Program-made: the position numbers and the translations under genes
Shown here: in pieces, positions 8,590 through 14,925 of the stretch
How the letters are laid out: each line of letters opens with the position of its first letter
Numbering within the stretch: the stretch's first letter is position 1
The notes under the pieces: model-generated
The model's input: the letters and a program-made list of their open reading frames with translations, nothing else
Databases searched by the model: none
What the model was told of the DNA's origin: nothing
Origin: a bacterium
Lineage (GTDB): Bacteria; Bacteroidota; Bacteroidia; Bacteroidales; Bacteroidaceae
Assembly (NCBI GenBank): GCA_004559785.1
Contig: SFXD01000010.1
Location: forward strand, 1 to 37,251
Reading direction: 5' to 3'
Length of the DNA stretch: 37,251 nt

Positions 8590-8598
8590 TAACTTTGC
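8590..8598 (+). promoter_or_regulatory. -7 promoter element of the polysaccharide export operon
   Basis: TAACTTTGC matches the Bacteroidota -7 consensus, 16 bases before the ATG at 8615. A TTTG at 8574-8577 is too close (12 bases) to be a normal -33 element and no good one is seen at the usual distance, so the promoter may depend on an activator. Confidence 0.6.
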
Positions 8599-8614
8599 AC
8601 CCAAAATTTGAAAT

Positions 8615-9436
8615 ATGAGAAGGAATTTATTGCCATATATGCTTGTTTTGGCACTGTTTGCCATGGCTTCGTCTTCGTGTGTCTCCAATAGGTCGATGAT
8701 ATACCTGCAGGGTGCCACCAAGAGCTATGAGGTGCCTAAGGAAATAGAGAAAGCCTTTGAACTTGCCGTACAACCCGATGATCAGCTTGCCATCTCAGTA
8801 GCCAGCAAGGACATGGAACTCATACAGCGGTTCAACAACAACACCCTCATCGGAGGAGGTGGCACGGGCAACTATGGTTCGAGCCAGACCAACGTACAGT
8901 CGGGCGTGGCATACTACCGTGTTGACAAGGACGGCAACATAGAGTTCCCCATCTTCGGCACGCTCAACGTGGGAGGCAAGACGACAGGAGAGATCTCCAC
9001 CATGATACGCGACAGGATGGTAAACGAGGGCTACATCAACGATGCCGTGGTGAATACCAGGGTGATGAGCTTCAAGGTGACCGTCATGGGTGACGTGAAG
9101 AACCCTGGCACCCAGACCTACCAGGGCGAGAGACTCACCATACTGGAGGCTCTTGGCAAGGCAGGAGACCTGACCAACAGCGCACACCGCGACAACGTAC
9201 TGGTAATACGTGAGGAGAACGGCAAGCGAGTGACATACGAGGTGAACCTGCTCGACCATGAGAGCGTGTTCGAATCGCCTGCCTACTACATGCAGCAGAA
9301 CGACGTGATATACGTGCAGCCCAACAAGAGCCAGAGGGTGAAGGGAAGCACCAGCTACACATGGCTCTCGGTGGGAAGCACTGTGGTGGGAATGGTAGTC
9401 TCCGTAGTCTCGCTGATAGTGGCACTGAGGAGATAG
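8615..9436 (+). CDS. Wza-like polysaccharide export lipoprotein
   Basis: A 273-residue outer-membrane auxiliary protein of capsule or exopolysaccharide export. The lipoprotein signal ends ALFAMASSSC with Cys22 as the lipidated residue. A polysaccharide-export domain follows (about 48-145; VQPDDQLAISVASKD and VDKDGNIEFPIFGTLNVGGK are typical), then an SLBB-type ligand-binding segment (VTVMGDVKNPGTQTYQGERL, about 152-225). The last 25 residues are hydrophobic and end in ALRR, consistent with the membrane-spanning C-terminal helix of Bacteroidota Wza relatives. The Wzc-like kinase gene follows after 44 bases on the same strand, and the two form the standard export pair. No Wzx, Wzy or glycosyltransferase array is next to them, so the repeat-unit genes must lie elsewhere. 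Confidence 0.92.
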   Translation: MRRNLLPYMLVLALFAMASSSCVSNRSMIYLQGATKSYEVPKEIEKAFELAVQPDDQLAISVASKDMELIQRFNNNTLIGGGGTGNYGSSQTNVQSGVAYYRVDKDGNIEFPIFGTLNVGGKTTGEISTMIRDRMVNEGYINDAVVNTRVMSFKVTVMGDVKNPGTQTYQGERLTILEALGKAGDLTNSAHRDNVLVIREENGKRVTYEVNLLDHESVFESPAYYMQQNDVIYVQPNKSQRVKGSTSYTWLSVGSTVVGMVVSVVSLIVALRR

Positions 9437-9444
9437 ACAGACCT

Positions 9445-9473
9445 ATACCATATTATATATACACACAACATTA
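9445..9473 (+). repeat. A/T-rich box shared with 19071-19101
   Basis: The gap before the Wzc-like gene contains ATACCATATTATATATACAC followed by ACAAC. A near copy, ATACCATATTAATATATATA followed by CACACAG, lies in the gap before proB. The two differ mainly by a few inserted A/T bases. Neither resembles the -7 consensus. It may be a dispersed intergenic element or leader motif; function unknown. Confidence 0.45.
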
Positions 9474-9480
9474 GGCAAAA

Positions 9481-11907
9481 ATGGATACCAACAAGGATAC
9501 ACTCACCAAGCATACAACGGCCATGGAAGAGGATGACATGGTCTCTCTGAGGGACATAATAGACATCTTCCTCAACAACTGGAAATGGTTCGTACTCTCC
9601 GTAATATTGTGCATCGGGGCTTCCAGGGTCTATCTGGCTACCCTGAACAACGTATACCAGCGGCAGGCCGTGATACTGGTAAAGGACGACAATATGGGCT
9701 CGGGAAGGCGTATGCCCAGCGTCAGCACCGATGCGCTGATGCAACTGAACGGCGTGCTGACGGGGACGAGCGTAAAGAACGAGGTCTACATCCTGCAATC
9801 TAACCAGTTGATACAGGAGGTGGTGAAGGAACTGAACCTGGACGTGGCGTACAGCATGCGCAGTGGACTGCGCACCGTATCACTGTATGACACGAGACCC
9901 TTCGACGTGACCTTCACCACGGAATTTGACTATCCCGTAGGCTTCGACGTAGAGGTGACAGACGAAAAGGGATGTCTGATACATAACGTGAGATATGCCA
10001 ACCCGGACGTGGAGGAGATAGAATCTACGTTCAATGTGGCTTACGGCGACACGCTGTCAGCACCCTTCGGCAAACTCGTGCTGACAGCCAGGAACGACCA
10101 GATGGAGGCCTTCGTAGGCAAGAAGATATCCGTAGTAAGGTACAGTATGGAGACTGCCACCAACATCACGCAGGCTAAGATTACCTCGGGCGAGGTGGAC
10201 AGGGAGAGCACACTCGTACTGCTCACCTGCAACGACACCAACATCAAGCGGGCGGAGGACATACTGATGTCGCTGCTAAATGCGTACAAGCAGAGCATCA
10301 TCCGCGACAAGAACCAAGTGGCACAGAGCACCGCCGAGTTCATAGAGGAAAGAATCCAGCTCATACATACCGAACTGAGTAAGGTGGAGAGCGAACTTGC
10401 CGACTTCAAGGAGAACAGCGGCCTGGTGGATGTGAAGGCCAACTCCTCTGCCTTCCTTAGCCAGAGTGCGACGGCGCGACAGAATACCGTGCAGGCAGAG
10501 ACACACTACTCCATGGTGCAGTACCTGATGGAATACGTGGCGGACAACAGCAAGGGCAACTCGCTGATACCCGTCATGGGAGGCGTGAGCGATGCAGGCA
10601 TACAGACGCAGATAGCCAAGTACAACGAGGTGATGCTGACGCGCAACCGCCTGGCGGAGAATACCAAGGAAGGTAGCCCTGCCCTGAAGGAGATGGACAG
10701 CAACCTCGAACAGATGAGGGGTGCCATACTGACATCACTCAAGGGATATACGGCGAGCCTGAAGCTGCAGGTGGACAAGGCAAGGGCAGAGGAACGCGGG
10801 CTGAAGTCGCACATCACGTCAGTGCCACGCAAGGAGAAGCAGGTGCTGGACATCGCACGCCAGCAGGCCATCAAGGAGACGCTGTACACCTTCCTCCTGA
10901 ACAAGCGTGAGGAGACTGCCCTCCAGCTGGCAATCACAGAGGCAAACATCAGGATAGTAGACCTCCCATACGGCTCGTCCCGTCCTGTGTCGCCCCGCAG
11001 GTCGATGATACTGCTCTGCGCCCTGGCTCTGGGCATAGCCATTCCTTACGGCATCATACAGGCAATAGTTTTGCTCAACGTAGGGGTGAGAGGCAGGAAG
11101 GACCTGGAGAAGTATACCACCATACCCGTACTGGGAGAGATACCACAGCGAACCGACGACTCGGAAGACTCTGCCATACTTGTCGCCGAGCAGAACGACG
11201 ACCCCATAGCCGAGGCTTTCCGTATGCTCAGGTTCAGCATGAACTTCATGAAACGGGACGCAAAGGTAATAATGTTCACCAGTACCATGCCGGGAGAGGG
11301 CAAGACCTTCGTGAGCCGCAACTTTGCCGCAGTGCTCGGACTAAGCGGGCACAGGGTGTTGCTGGTGGATGCCGACATACGCAAGCGTACCCAGAGCCGC
11401 CTGTCAAGCCTTGTGACCAGGCAGGGACTGACATCTTACCTGTCGGGCGCATCGGACGACTTAAAGTCGATGATAGTATCTGAGAACAACGAGTGCAACC
11501 TCGACTTCCTGCCAGCAGGCATGACACCTCCCAATCCTGCCGAACTGCTGATGAGCGAAAGGCTCGAGCAATGTATAGACGAGCTGAAGAAGATGTACGA
11601 CTACATCGTGATAGACAGCGTGCCGGCACAGGCGGTTGCCGATGCTAACATAGTCAACAGGGTGGCAGACCTCACAATGTATGTGCTACGTGCCGGCATG
11701 ATCGACCGCAGGTATCTGCCTGAATTGGAAACGTTGTACCAGGAGAAGAAGTTCAACCATCTTTGCGTAGTGCTCAATGGCTGCAGCAATAGGAAGAAGA
11801 AGTACGGATATGGCTACGGCTACGGATATGGCTACGGATATGGCTACGGCAATGACAGGAAACGCAAGTCGGTAGGCAAGGGTTGGAAACTGTTTCGGAA
11901 AGGATAG
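9481..11907 (+). CDS. Wzc-like polysaccharide co-polymerase with BY-kinase domain
   Basis: An 808-residue inner-membrane protein that controls polysaccharide chain length and export through cyclic tyrosine autophosphorylation. Order: cytoplasmic N-terminus with a first membrane helix (about 36-57), a long periplasmic coiled-coil-rich Wzz region, a second helix (about 505-527), then a bacterial tyrosine-kinase domain. Kinase motifs are Walker A STMPGEGKTF (near 600), Walker A' VLLVDADIRKR (near 630) and Walker B YIVIDSVPA (near 708). The substrate tyrosine cluster is extreme: residues 775-790 are eight Tyr-Gly pairs in a row, followed by a basic tail (NDRKRKSVGKGWKLFRKG). It follows the Wza-like gene in the same operon. 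The Tyr-Gly tract is encoded by a hexanucleotide-type tandem repeat and could vary in length. Confidence 0.93.
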   Translation: MDTNKDTLTKHTTAMEEDDMVSLRDIIDIFLNNWKWFVLSVILCIGASRVYLATLNNVYQRQAVILVKDDNMGSGRRMPSVSTDALMQLNGVLTGTSVKNEVYILQSNQLIQEVVKELNLDVAYSMRSGLRTVSLYDTRPFDVTFTTEFDYPVGFDVEVTDEKGCLIHNVRYANPDVEEIESTFNVAYGDTLSAPFGKLVLTARNDQMEAFVGKKISVVRYSMETATNITQAKITSGEVDRESTLVLLTCNDTNIKRAEDILMSLLNAYKQSIIRDKNQVAQSTAEFIEERIQLIHTELSKVESELADFKENSGLVDVKANSSAFLSQSATARQNTVQAETHYSMVQYLMEYVADNSKGNSLIPVMGGVSDAGIQTQIAKYNEVMLTRNRLAENTKEGSPALKEMDSNLEQMRGAILTSLKGYTASLKLQVDKARAEERGLKSHITSVPRKEKQVLDIARQQAIKETLYTFLLNKREETALQLAITEANIRIVDLPYGSSRPVSPRRSMILLCALALGIAIPYGIIQAIVLLNVGVRGRKDLEKYTTIPVLGEIPQRTDDSEDSAILVAEQNDDPIAEAFRMLRFSMNFMKRDAKVIMFTSTMPGEGKTFVSRNFAAVLGLSGHRVLLVDADIRKRTQSRLSSLVTRQGLTSYLSGASDDLKSMIVSENNECNLDFLPAGMTPPNPAELLMSERLEQCIDELKKMYDYIVIDSVPAQAVADANIVNRVADLTMYVLRAGMIDRRYLPELETLYQEKKFNHLCVVLNGCSNRKKKYGYGYGYGYGYGYGYGNDRKRKSVGKGWKLFRKG
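11803..11850 (+). repeat. Hexanucleotide tandem repeat coding (Tyr-Gly)8
   Basis: Eight consecutive 6-base units alternate TACGGA, TATGGC and TACGGC, encoding Tyr-Gly eight times at the C-terminus of the Wzc-like kinase. Slippage by whole units would keep the frame and change the number of phosphorylatable tyrosines by one per unit. Confidence 0.9.
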
Positions 11908-11962
11908 CAAGTAGCAACCCCCTGATTGTCCATTACCGTCTTGGGATAGATAGAGGGAGAGG

Positions 11963-12658
11963 TCAGAACTTCTTGCCGAATATGATGCCGAAGAAGGTGA
12001 GTGACAGAATCTTGACGTCGAGCCACCACGACCTGTGTTCCAGATAGTATAGGTCGAGTTCAAGCCTCCTAAGCATCTTCTCCATTGTGTCGGTATAGCC
12101 GTTGTATAGAGTGGCGTGGCTTGTGATGCCAGGCCTAATCTGATAGAGGAACTCGTATCTGGGGTCTTCCTTGGAAATCTTGTCGATGAAGAACTTCCTC
12201 TCGGGCCTGTAGCCAACCATAGCCATCTGCCCTATGAAGATGTTCCACAGTTGCGGTAACTCGTCAAGATGGTGAGCCCTGAGGAACTTGCCCGTACGTG
12301 TAAGGCGTGGGTCTTCGTCGCCATTGGCATGGCTAAGTTCCGGGCCATGGCTCTCGGCATCGGCTCTCATCGAACGGAACTTGTATATCGTGAATGGCTT
12401 GCCATGCATGCCAATCCTCTCCTGCCTGTATATGGCAGGACCTCCATCATCGCATTTTATCAGAATGTAGCAGAGTAAGAAGAGTGGCGAGAATGCAACC
12501 ATGCAGGAGCCTGAGATGAGGATGTCGAATGTCCTCTTCACGGCTCTCTCCGCGGCGTTCATCCCGTCCGGTATGAACGTCTGATGCTTGTTGTCGTTTT
12601 GGCCTTGTCGTGTGGAGGATTTCTTGCAAGAGACTTTGCTGGACCTCATGTTTGTCAT
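11963..12658 (-). CDS. Initiating sugar transferase (bacterial sugar-transferase family)
   Basis: A 231-residue polyisoprenyl-phosphate hexose-1-phosphate transferase that attaches the first sugar phosphate to undecaprenyl phosphate at the inner membrane. The frame is open further upstream, but the ATG whose last two bases overlap the cupin stop (ATGA at 12658-12655) is the natural start. After a polar N-terminus comes one hydrophobic helix (about 43-68), then YRQERIGMHGKPFTIYKFRS and, near 145-170, the hallmark LDELPQLWNIFIGQMAMVGY with RPE. It is on the opposite strand from, and convergent with, the Wza/Wzc pair, with a gap of 55 bases. With the cupin gene upstream it forms a two-gene unit probably serving the same polysaccharide. 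The exact sugar donor cannot be assigned. Confidence 0.9.
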   Translation of the reverse strand: MTNMRSSKVSCKKSSTRQGQNDNKHQTFIPDGMNAAERAVKRTFDILISGSCMVAFSPLFLLCYILIKCDDGGPAIYRQERIGMHGKPFTIYKFRSMRADAESHGPELSHANGDEDPRLTRTGKFLRAHHLDELPQLWNIFIGQMAMVGYRPERKFFIDKISKEDPRYEFLYQIRPGITSHATLYNGYTDTMEKMLRRLELDLYYLEHRSWWLDVKILSLTFFGIIFGKKF

Positions 12659-13050
12659 ACTGTCATTATGTCCTCGTCCCTGCGTGGCTCGAAGGCTCCG
12701 TCCTTGGCTTCGAACAGAATGGTGCCAGGTTCGAGGCACTCTATTCCATGCCATGTCCCGGCAGGGATGTTGATGGCGCAAGGCTCACAATTTGCTTTAA
12801 GGACGACGCTCTCGGTGGCATGTCCCTTGTCGTCATAGAAAGTCTCCCTTACGCTTCCCCTGAGCAATATTACAGTCTCTGACGTGGCAGGATGCCTGTG
12901 TATGGGAACGTCCGTACCCATCTCCAAAGCATTCAGCATCCTTTGGCTCGTGTCGTTCGAGGAGGTGCGCAGGTCAAGGTTCATGCGCAGCCTTGGTGAT
13001 GCGGCAGCCTGCTTGCTGAGTTCGTCAAGTATCTCTTTTGTAAGTGTCAT
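12655..13050 (-). CDS. WbuC-like cupin-fold protein
   Basis: A 131-residue single-domain cupin. Metal-binding motifs are visible: PIHRHPATSETVILLRG (histidines of the first cupin motif, with downstream Glu) and INIPAGTWHGIECLEPGT (histidine of the second). The C-terminal GAFEPRRDEDI is typical of the WbuC family found in lipopolysaccharide and capsule loci. Family members are thought to act on or bind a sugar nucleotide or glycan intermediate, but a reaction is not established. It overlaps the sugar-transferase gene by four bases (ATGA), tying it to polysaccharide assembly. No clear promoter is seen in the 171 bases between it and the tRNA gene, so read-through from the tRNA promoter is possible. 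Confidence 0.82.
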   Translation of the reverse strand: MTLTKEILDELSKQAAASPRLRMNLDLRTSSNDTSQRMLNALEMGTDVPIHRHPATSETVILLRGSVRETFYDDKGHATESVVLKANCEPCAINIPAGTWHGIECLEPGTILFEAKDGAFEPRRDEDIMTV

Positions 13051-13221
13051 GTTTTGCCTGTGTATTGTTAGTCCCTGGCGTACCTGTGGTGTTGCCTGTC
13101 TTCACGCCTCCGTCCCCTTGGTGGCATTGATGCCCCAAAGCCCGTCGTTACCCTCCTCTATGGTACTTGTCGTGCTTTGGGCCTTATTACAAGTTAGTGT
13201 GCCATTGTCCACTTGGGCTTG

Positions 13222-13294
13222 TCGGATAGAGGAGACTCGAACTCCCGACCCCTACCTCCCGAACGTAGTACGCTACCAACTGCGCTACTATCCG
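13222..13294 (-). tRNA. tRNA-Pro (anticodon CGG)
   Basis: On the - strand a 73-base cloverleaf can be drawn. The acceptor stem CGGATAG pairs with CTATCCG and discriminator A, and the D arm is GCGC-AGTTGGTA-GCGT. The anticodon loop TTCGGGA has CGG at 34-36 and G37, and the T arm is GGGAG-TTCGAGT-CTCCT. The C1-G72 pair with A73 is a proline identity feature. The anticodon stem CTACG/GGTAG has a G31-G39 mismatch at the loop-closing position. CCA is not encoded. The gene reads proline codon CCG. Confidence 0.92.
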
Positions 13295-13310
13295 AATGGA
13301 TTTCTCCGCT

Positions 13311-13319
13311 GCAAAGGTA
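13311..13319 (-). promoter_or_regulatory. -7 promoter element of tRNA-Pro
   Basis: TACCTTTGC on the - strand, ending 17 bases before the mature tRNA 5' end, leaving a leader of roughly ten bases. An ATTG that could act as the -33 element lies at 13341-13344 with a 21-base spacer. Confidence 0.7.
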
Positions 13320-13628
13320 CGAAAAAAAAACTTATGACGGCAATATTTTGCAAGTTTTTTTTCCATTACTCCCTCTTTAGTGGTTGACTGAGTGCCGGTG
13401 CGCCATACATATCATGAGGCTTAGGTGCTGGTATGAACTGGTAATTTACCCCCAATCACCCCTTAACTGAGGAAATCTGTCATTAGATCTGTGTTTATGC
13501 TAAGGTGGTGGAGCAAAAGTGTCATTGAAAAGCGCATATTATGCAACTTGTATATATTTTATGCAGGAAAATGTAGTGGGTTGCCAAGAAATATGCAGCA
13601 TATCTGTGGAGTATTGGTGGAAAAGTTG
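13320..13628 (+). other. Non-coding region upstream of argR
   Basis: About 310 bases without a convincing gene lie between the tRNA promoter and the argR -7 box. The tRNA-proximal part contains poly-A and poly-T runs. The argR-proximal part contains two ATGC-based palindromes (13534-13544 and 13591-13603, listed separately). No small ORF with family-like features was recognised. Confidence 0.6.
13534..13603 (+). promoter_or_regulatory. Candidate operator region upstream of argR (paired ATGC palindromes)
   Basis: GCATATTATGC (13534-13544) is a palindrome around a central T, and ATATGCAGCATAT (13591-13603) is a palindrome around a central A. ATGCA occurs at 13541, 13561 and 13593. ArgR proteins bind short A/T-rich palindromes (ARG boxes), and argR genes are usually autoregulated. 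Placement just before the argR promoter makes this a plausible operator for the whole arg/pro operon. The match to a known Bacteroidota ArgR motif could not be checked here. Confidence 0.4.
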
Positions 13629-13637
13629 TACCTTTGC
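13629..13637 (+). promoter_or_regulatory. -7 promoter element of argR and the arg/pro operon
   Basis: TACCTTTGC matches the Bacteroidota -7 consensus and ends only three bases before the argR ATG at 13641. Transcription would begin at or very near the start codon. The -33 region is weak, fitting a regulated promoter. Confidence 0.7.
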
Positions 13638-13640
13638 AAC

Positions 13641-14132
13641 ATGAAACGAGAAGACATCGTAGCCCAAAGGCAGGACAAGAAGGCACGTTTGCAGACCATA
13701 AGGTCGCTGATTGGCTCGCATCAGTATGACAGCCAGTCGGATATCCTCCGTGACCTGCTTGAAGCAGGCTTTCCATGCACCCAGACTACCCTGAGCAGGG
13801 ACATGAGGCAGTTGCGCATAAGCAAGGTACGCCTACGCAATGGGAGGAGCGTGTATATGCTCACTCACGACGGGCAGCCGTTGCAGCCGGCGCCTGCGGA
13901 AATGGCTGGGCAGAGGTGGAGCGTGCAATTCTCGGGCAACATCATGGTGGTCCACACACCCCCGGGACATGCCGGCATGGTGGCATACGACATAGACAAT
14001 GTGTCGCATCCATATTTCCTGGGAACGGTGGCAGGCGACGACACGGTGATAGTAGTGATGGACGAGAGGGTTACGCGCGACGAGGCGAAGAAGGCAATAA
14101 CGGGCATCGTCCCCAAGCTGGTGGTTCATTGA
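13641..14132 (+). CDS. argR: Arginine repressor ArgR
   Basis: A 163-residue ArgR/AhrC-type regulator. The N-terminal winged helix (about 12-75) contains the characteristic TQTTLSRDMRQLRISKVR recognition region. The C-terminal half forms the hexamer and binds arginine, with GTVAGDDTVIVVMDE carrying the conserved Gly-Thr and Asp-Asp residues of the arginine site. In the presence of arginine such proteins repress biosynthesis. I use the ATG at 13641: the frame is open upstream, but the -7 box at 13629-13637 shows that any earlier start would be before transcription begins. The mRNA should therefore be leaderless. It heads a run of + strand genes for arginine and proline synthesis, so it probably represses itself and the operon. 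Confidence 0.93.
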   Translation: MKREDIVAQRQDKKARLQTIRSLIGSHQYDSQSDILRDLLEAGFPCTQTTLSRDMRQLRISKVRLRNGRSVYMLTHDGQPLQPAPAEMAGQRWSVQFSGNIMVVHTPPGHAGMVAYDIDNVSHPYFLGTVAGDDTVIVVMDERVTRDEAKKAITGIVPKLVVH

Positions 14133-14201
14133 GTCGTGTCGGGTGTCGTATTAATATAATGTAATGGCTTAAAGTCAGAATAATGATAGAAGCAGGGAGG
14201 C

Positions 14202-14216
14202 ACGGGAGGCTCCCGT
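14202..14216 (+). promoter_or_regulatory. 15-base palindrome before the GNAT gene
   Basis: ACGGGAG-G-CTCCCGT lies in the 94-base gap between argR and the acyltransferase gene, ending ten bases before its ATG. As RNA it can form a five-pair stem with a five-base loop and might influence translation or partial termination. Role not established. Confidence 0.35.
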
Positions 14217-14226
14217 TTACAGCGAG

Positions 14227-14847
14227 ATGAGTGACGTAAGGAGTGAGGACATCAAGGTCGTGGTGGCAGACGGTTCGCATGAAGTGTATGTGGACACCAT
14301 ACTGGACACCATACGTGAGGCAGCCAAGAGGCGCGGGACAGGAATAGCGGAGCGTACGCACGAGTACGTTGCCACTAAAATGAAGGAAGGCAAGGCAGTA
14401 CTGGCATTGCATGGAGACAGGTTTGCAGGGTTCAGCTACATTGAGACCTGGGGTAATAAGCACTATGTGACCACGAGCGGACTGATAGTACATCCCGACT
14501 ATCAGGGGCTGGGCGTCGCAAAGCGTATCAAGGACTACACCTTCACGCTTGCCCGTCTGCGCTGGCCGCATGCCAAGATATTCAGCCTGACCAGCGGCGA
14601 TGCGGTGATGAAGATGAACACGGCGCTGGGCTATGTGCCTGTCAGTTTCGGTCAGCTGACGGATGACGACGCCTTCTGGCATGGATGCCAGGGATGCTGC
14701 AACCACGACATACTGGAGATGAAGCAGCGCAAGTTCTGCGTATGCACCGGGATGCTATGGGACCCCGACCAGCATCACGGCGAGCCGACCTCGCTGGAGG
14801 TAATCAAGGACGTGATGCGCACCTTAGTGCTGAGGGGCATCGAGTGA
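14227..14847 (+). CDS. GNAT acyltransferase, probable acyl-glutamate synthase of the arginine pathway
   Basis: A 206-residue GCN5-related acyltransferase. The acyl-CoA binding core is GLIVHPDYQGLGVAKRIKDY (about 92-110), the Q/R-x-x-G-x-G/A motif of the family. Its position between argR and argG makes it the likely enzyme for the first step, acylation of glutamate. It is not a classical ArgA (no amino-acid-kinase domain) nor ArgJ. Given the succinylornithine-type transcarbamylase later in the cluster, the acyl donor could be succinyl-CoA rather than acetyl-CoA. The C-terminal third has a cysteine cluster, WHGCQGCCNHDI then RKFCVCTGM (Cys-x2-Cys-Cys ... Cys-x-Cys), that could bind a metal ion; I recall similar cysteines in Bacteroides relatives. 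Acceptor and donor are inferred from context. Confidence 0.82.
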   Translation: MSDVRSEDIKVVVADGSHEVYVDTILDTIREAAKRRGTGIAERTHEYVATKMKEGKAVLALHGDRFAGFSYIETWGNKHYVTTSGLIVHPDYQGLGVAKRIKDYTFTLARLRWPHAKIFSLTSGDAVMKMNTALGYVPVSFGQLTDDDAFWHGCQGCCNHDILEMKQRKFCVCTGMLWDPDQHHGEPTSLEVIKDVMRTLVLRGIE

Positions 14848-14925
14848 CGTGGTCTATCGAACGGAAAGGAAAATGAATCAAGGTGGGTATCTGCGACGGA
14901 GTCCCGCCATTAAACAAAACAGAAT

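Noticed and set aside
12659..12781. Upstream extension of the sugar-transferase frame
   Set aside because: It lies inside the cupin gene, and the ATG overlapping the cupin stop is a much better start.
13134..13183. Inverted repeat CCCAAAGC...GCTTTGGG between tRNA-Pro and the cupin gene as a terminator
   Set aside because: Only eight pairs with a loop of over 30 bases and no T tract on the relevant strand.
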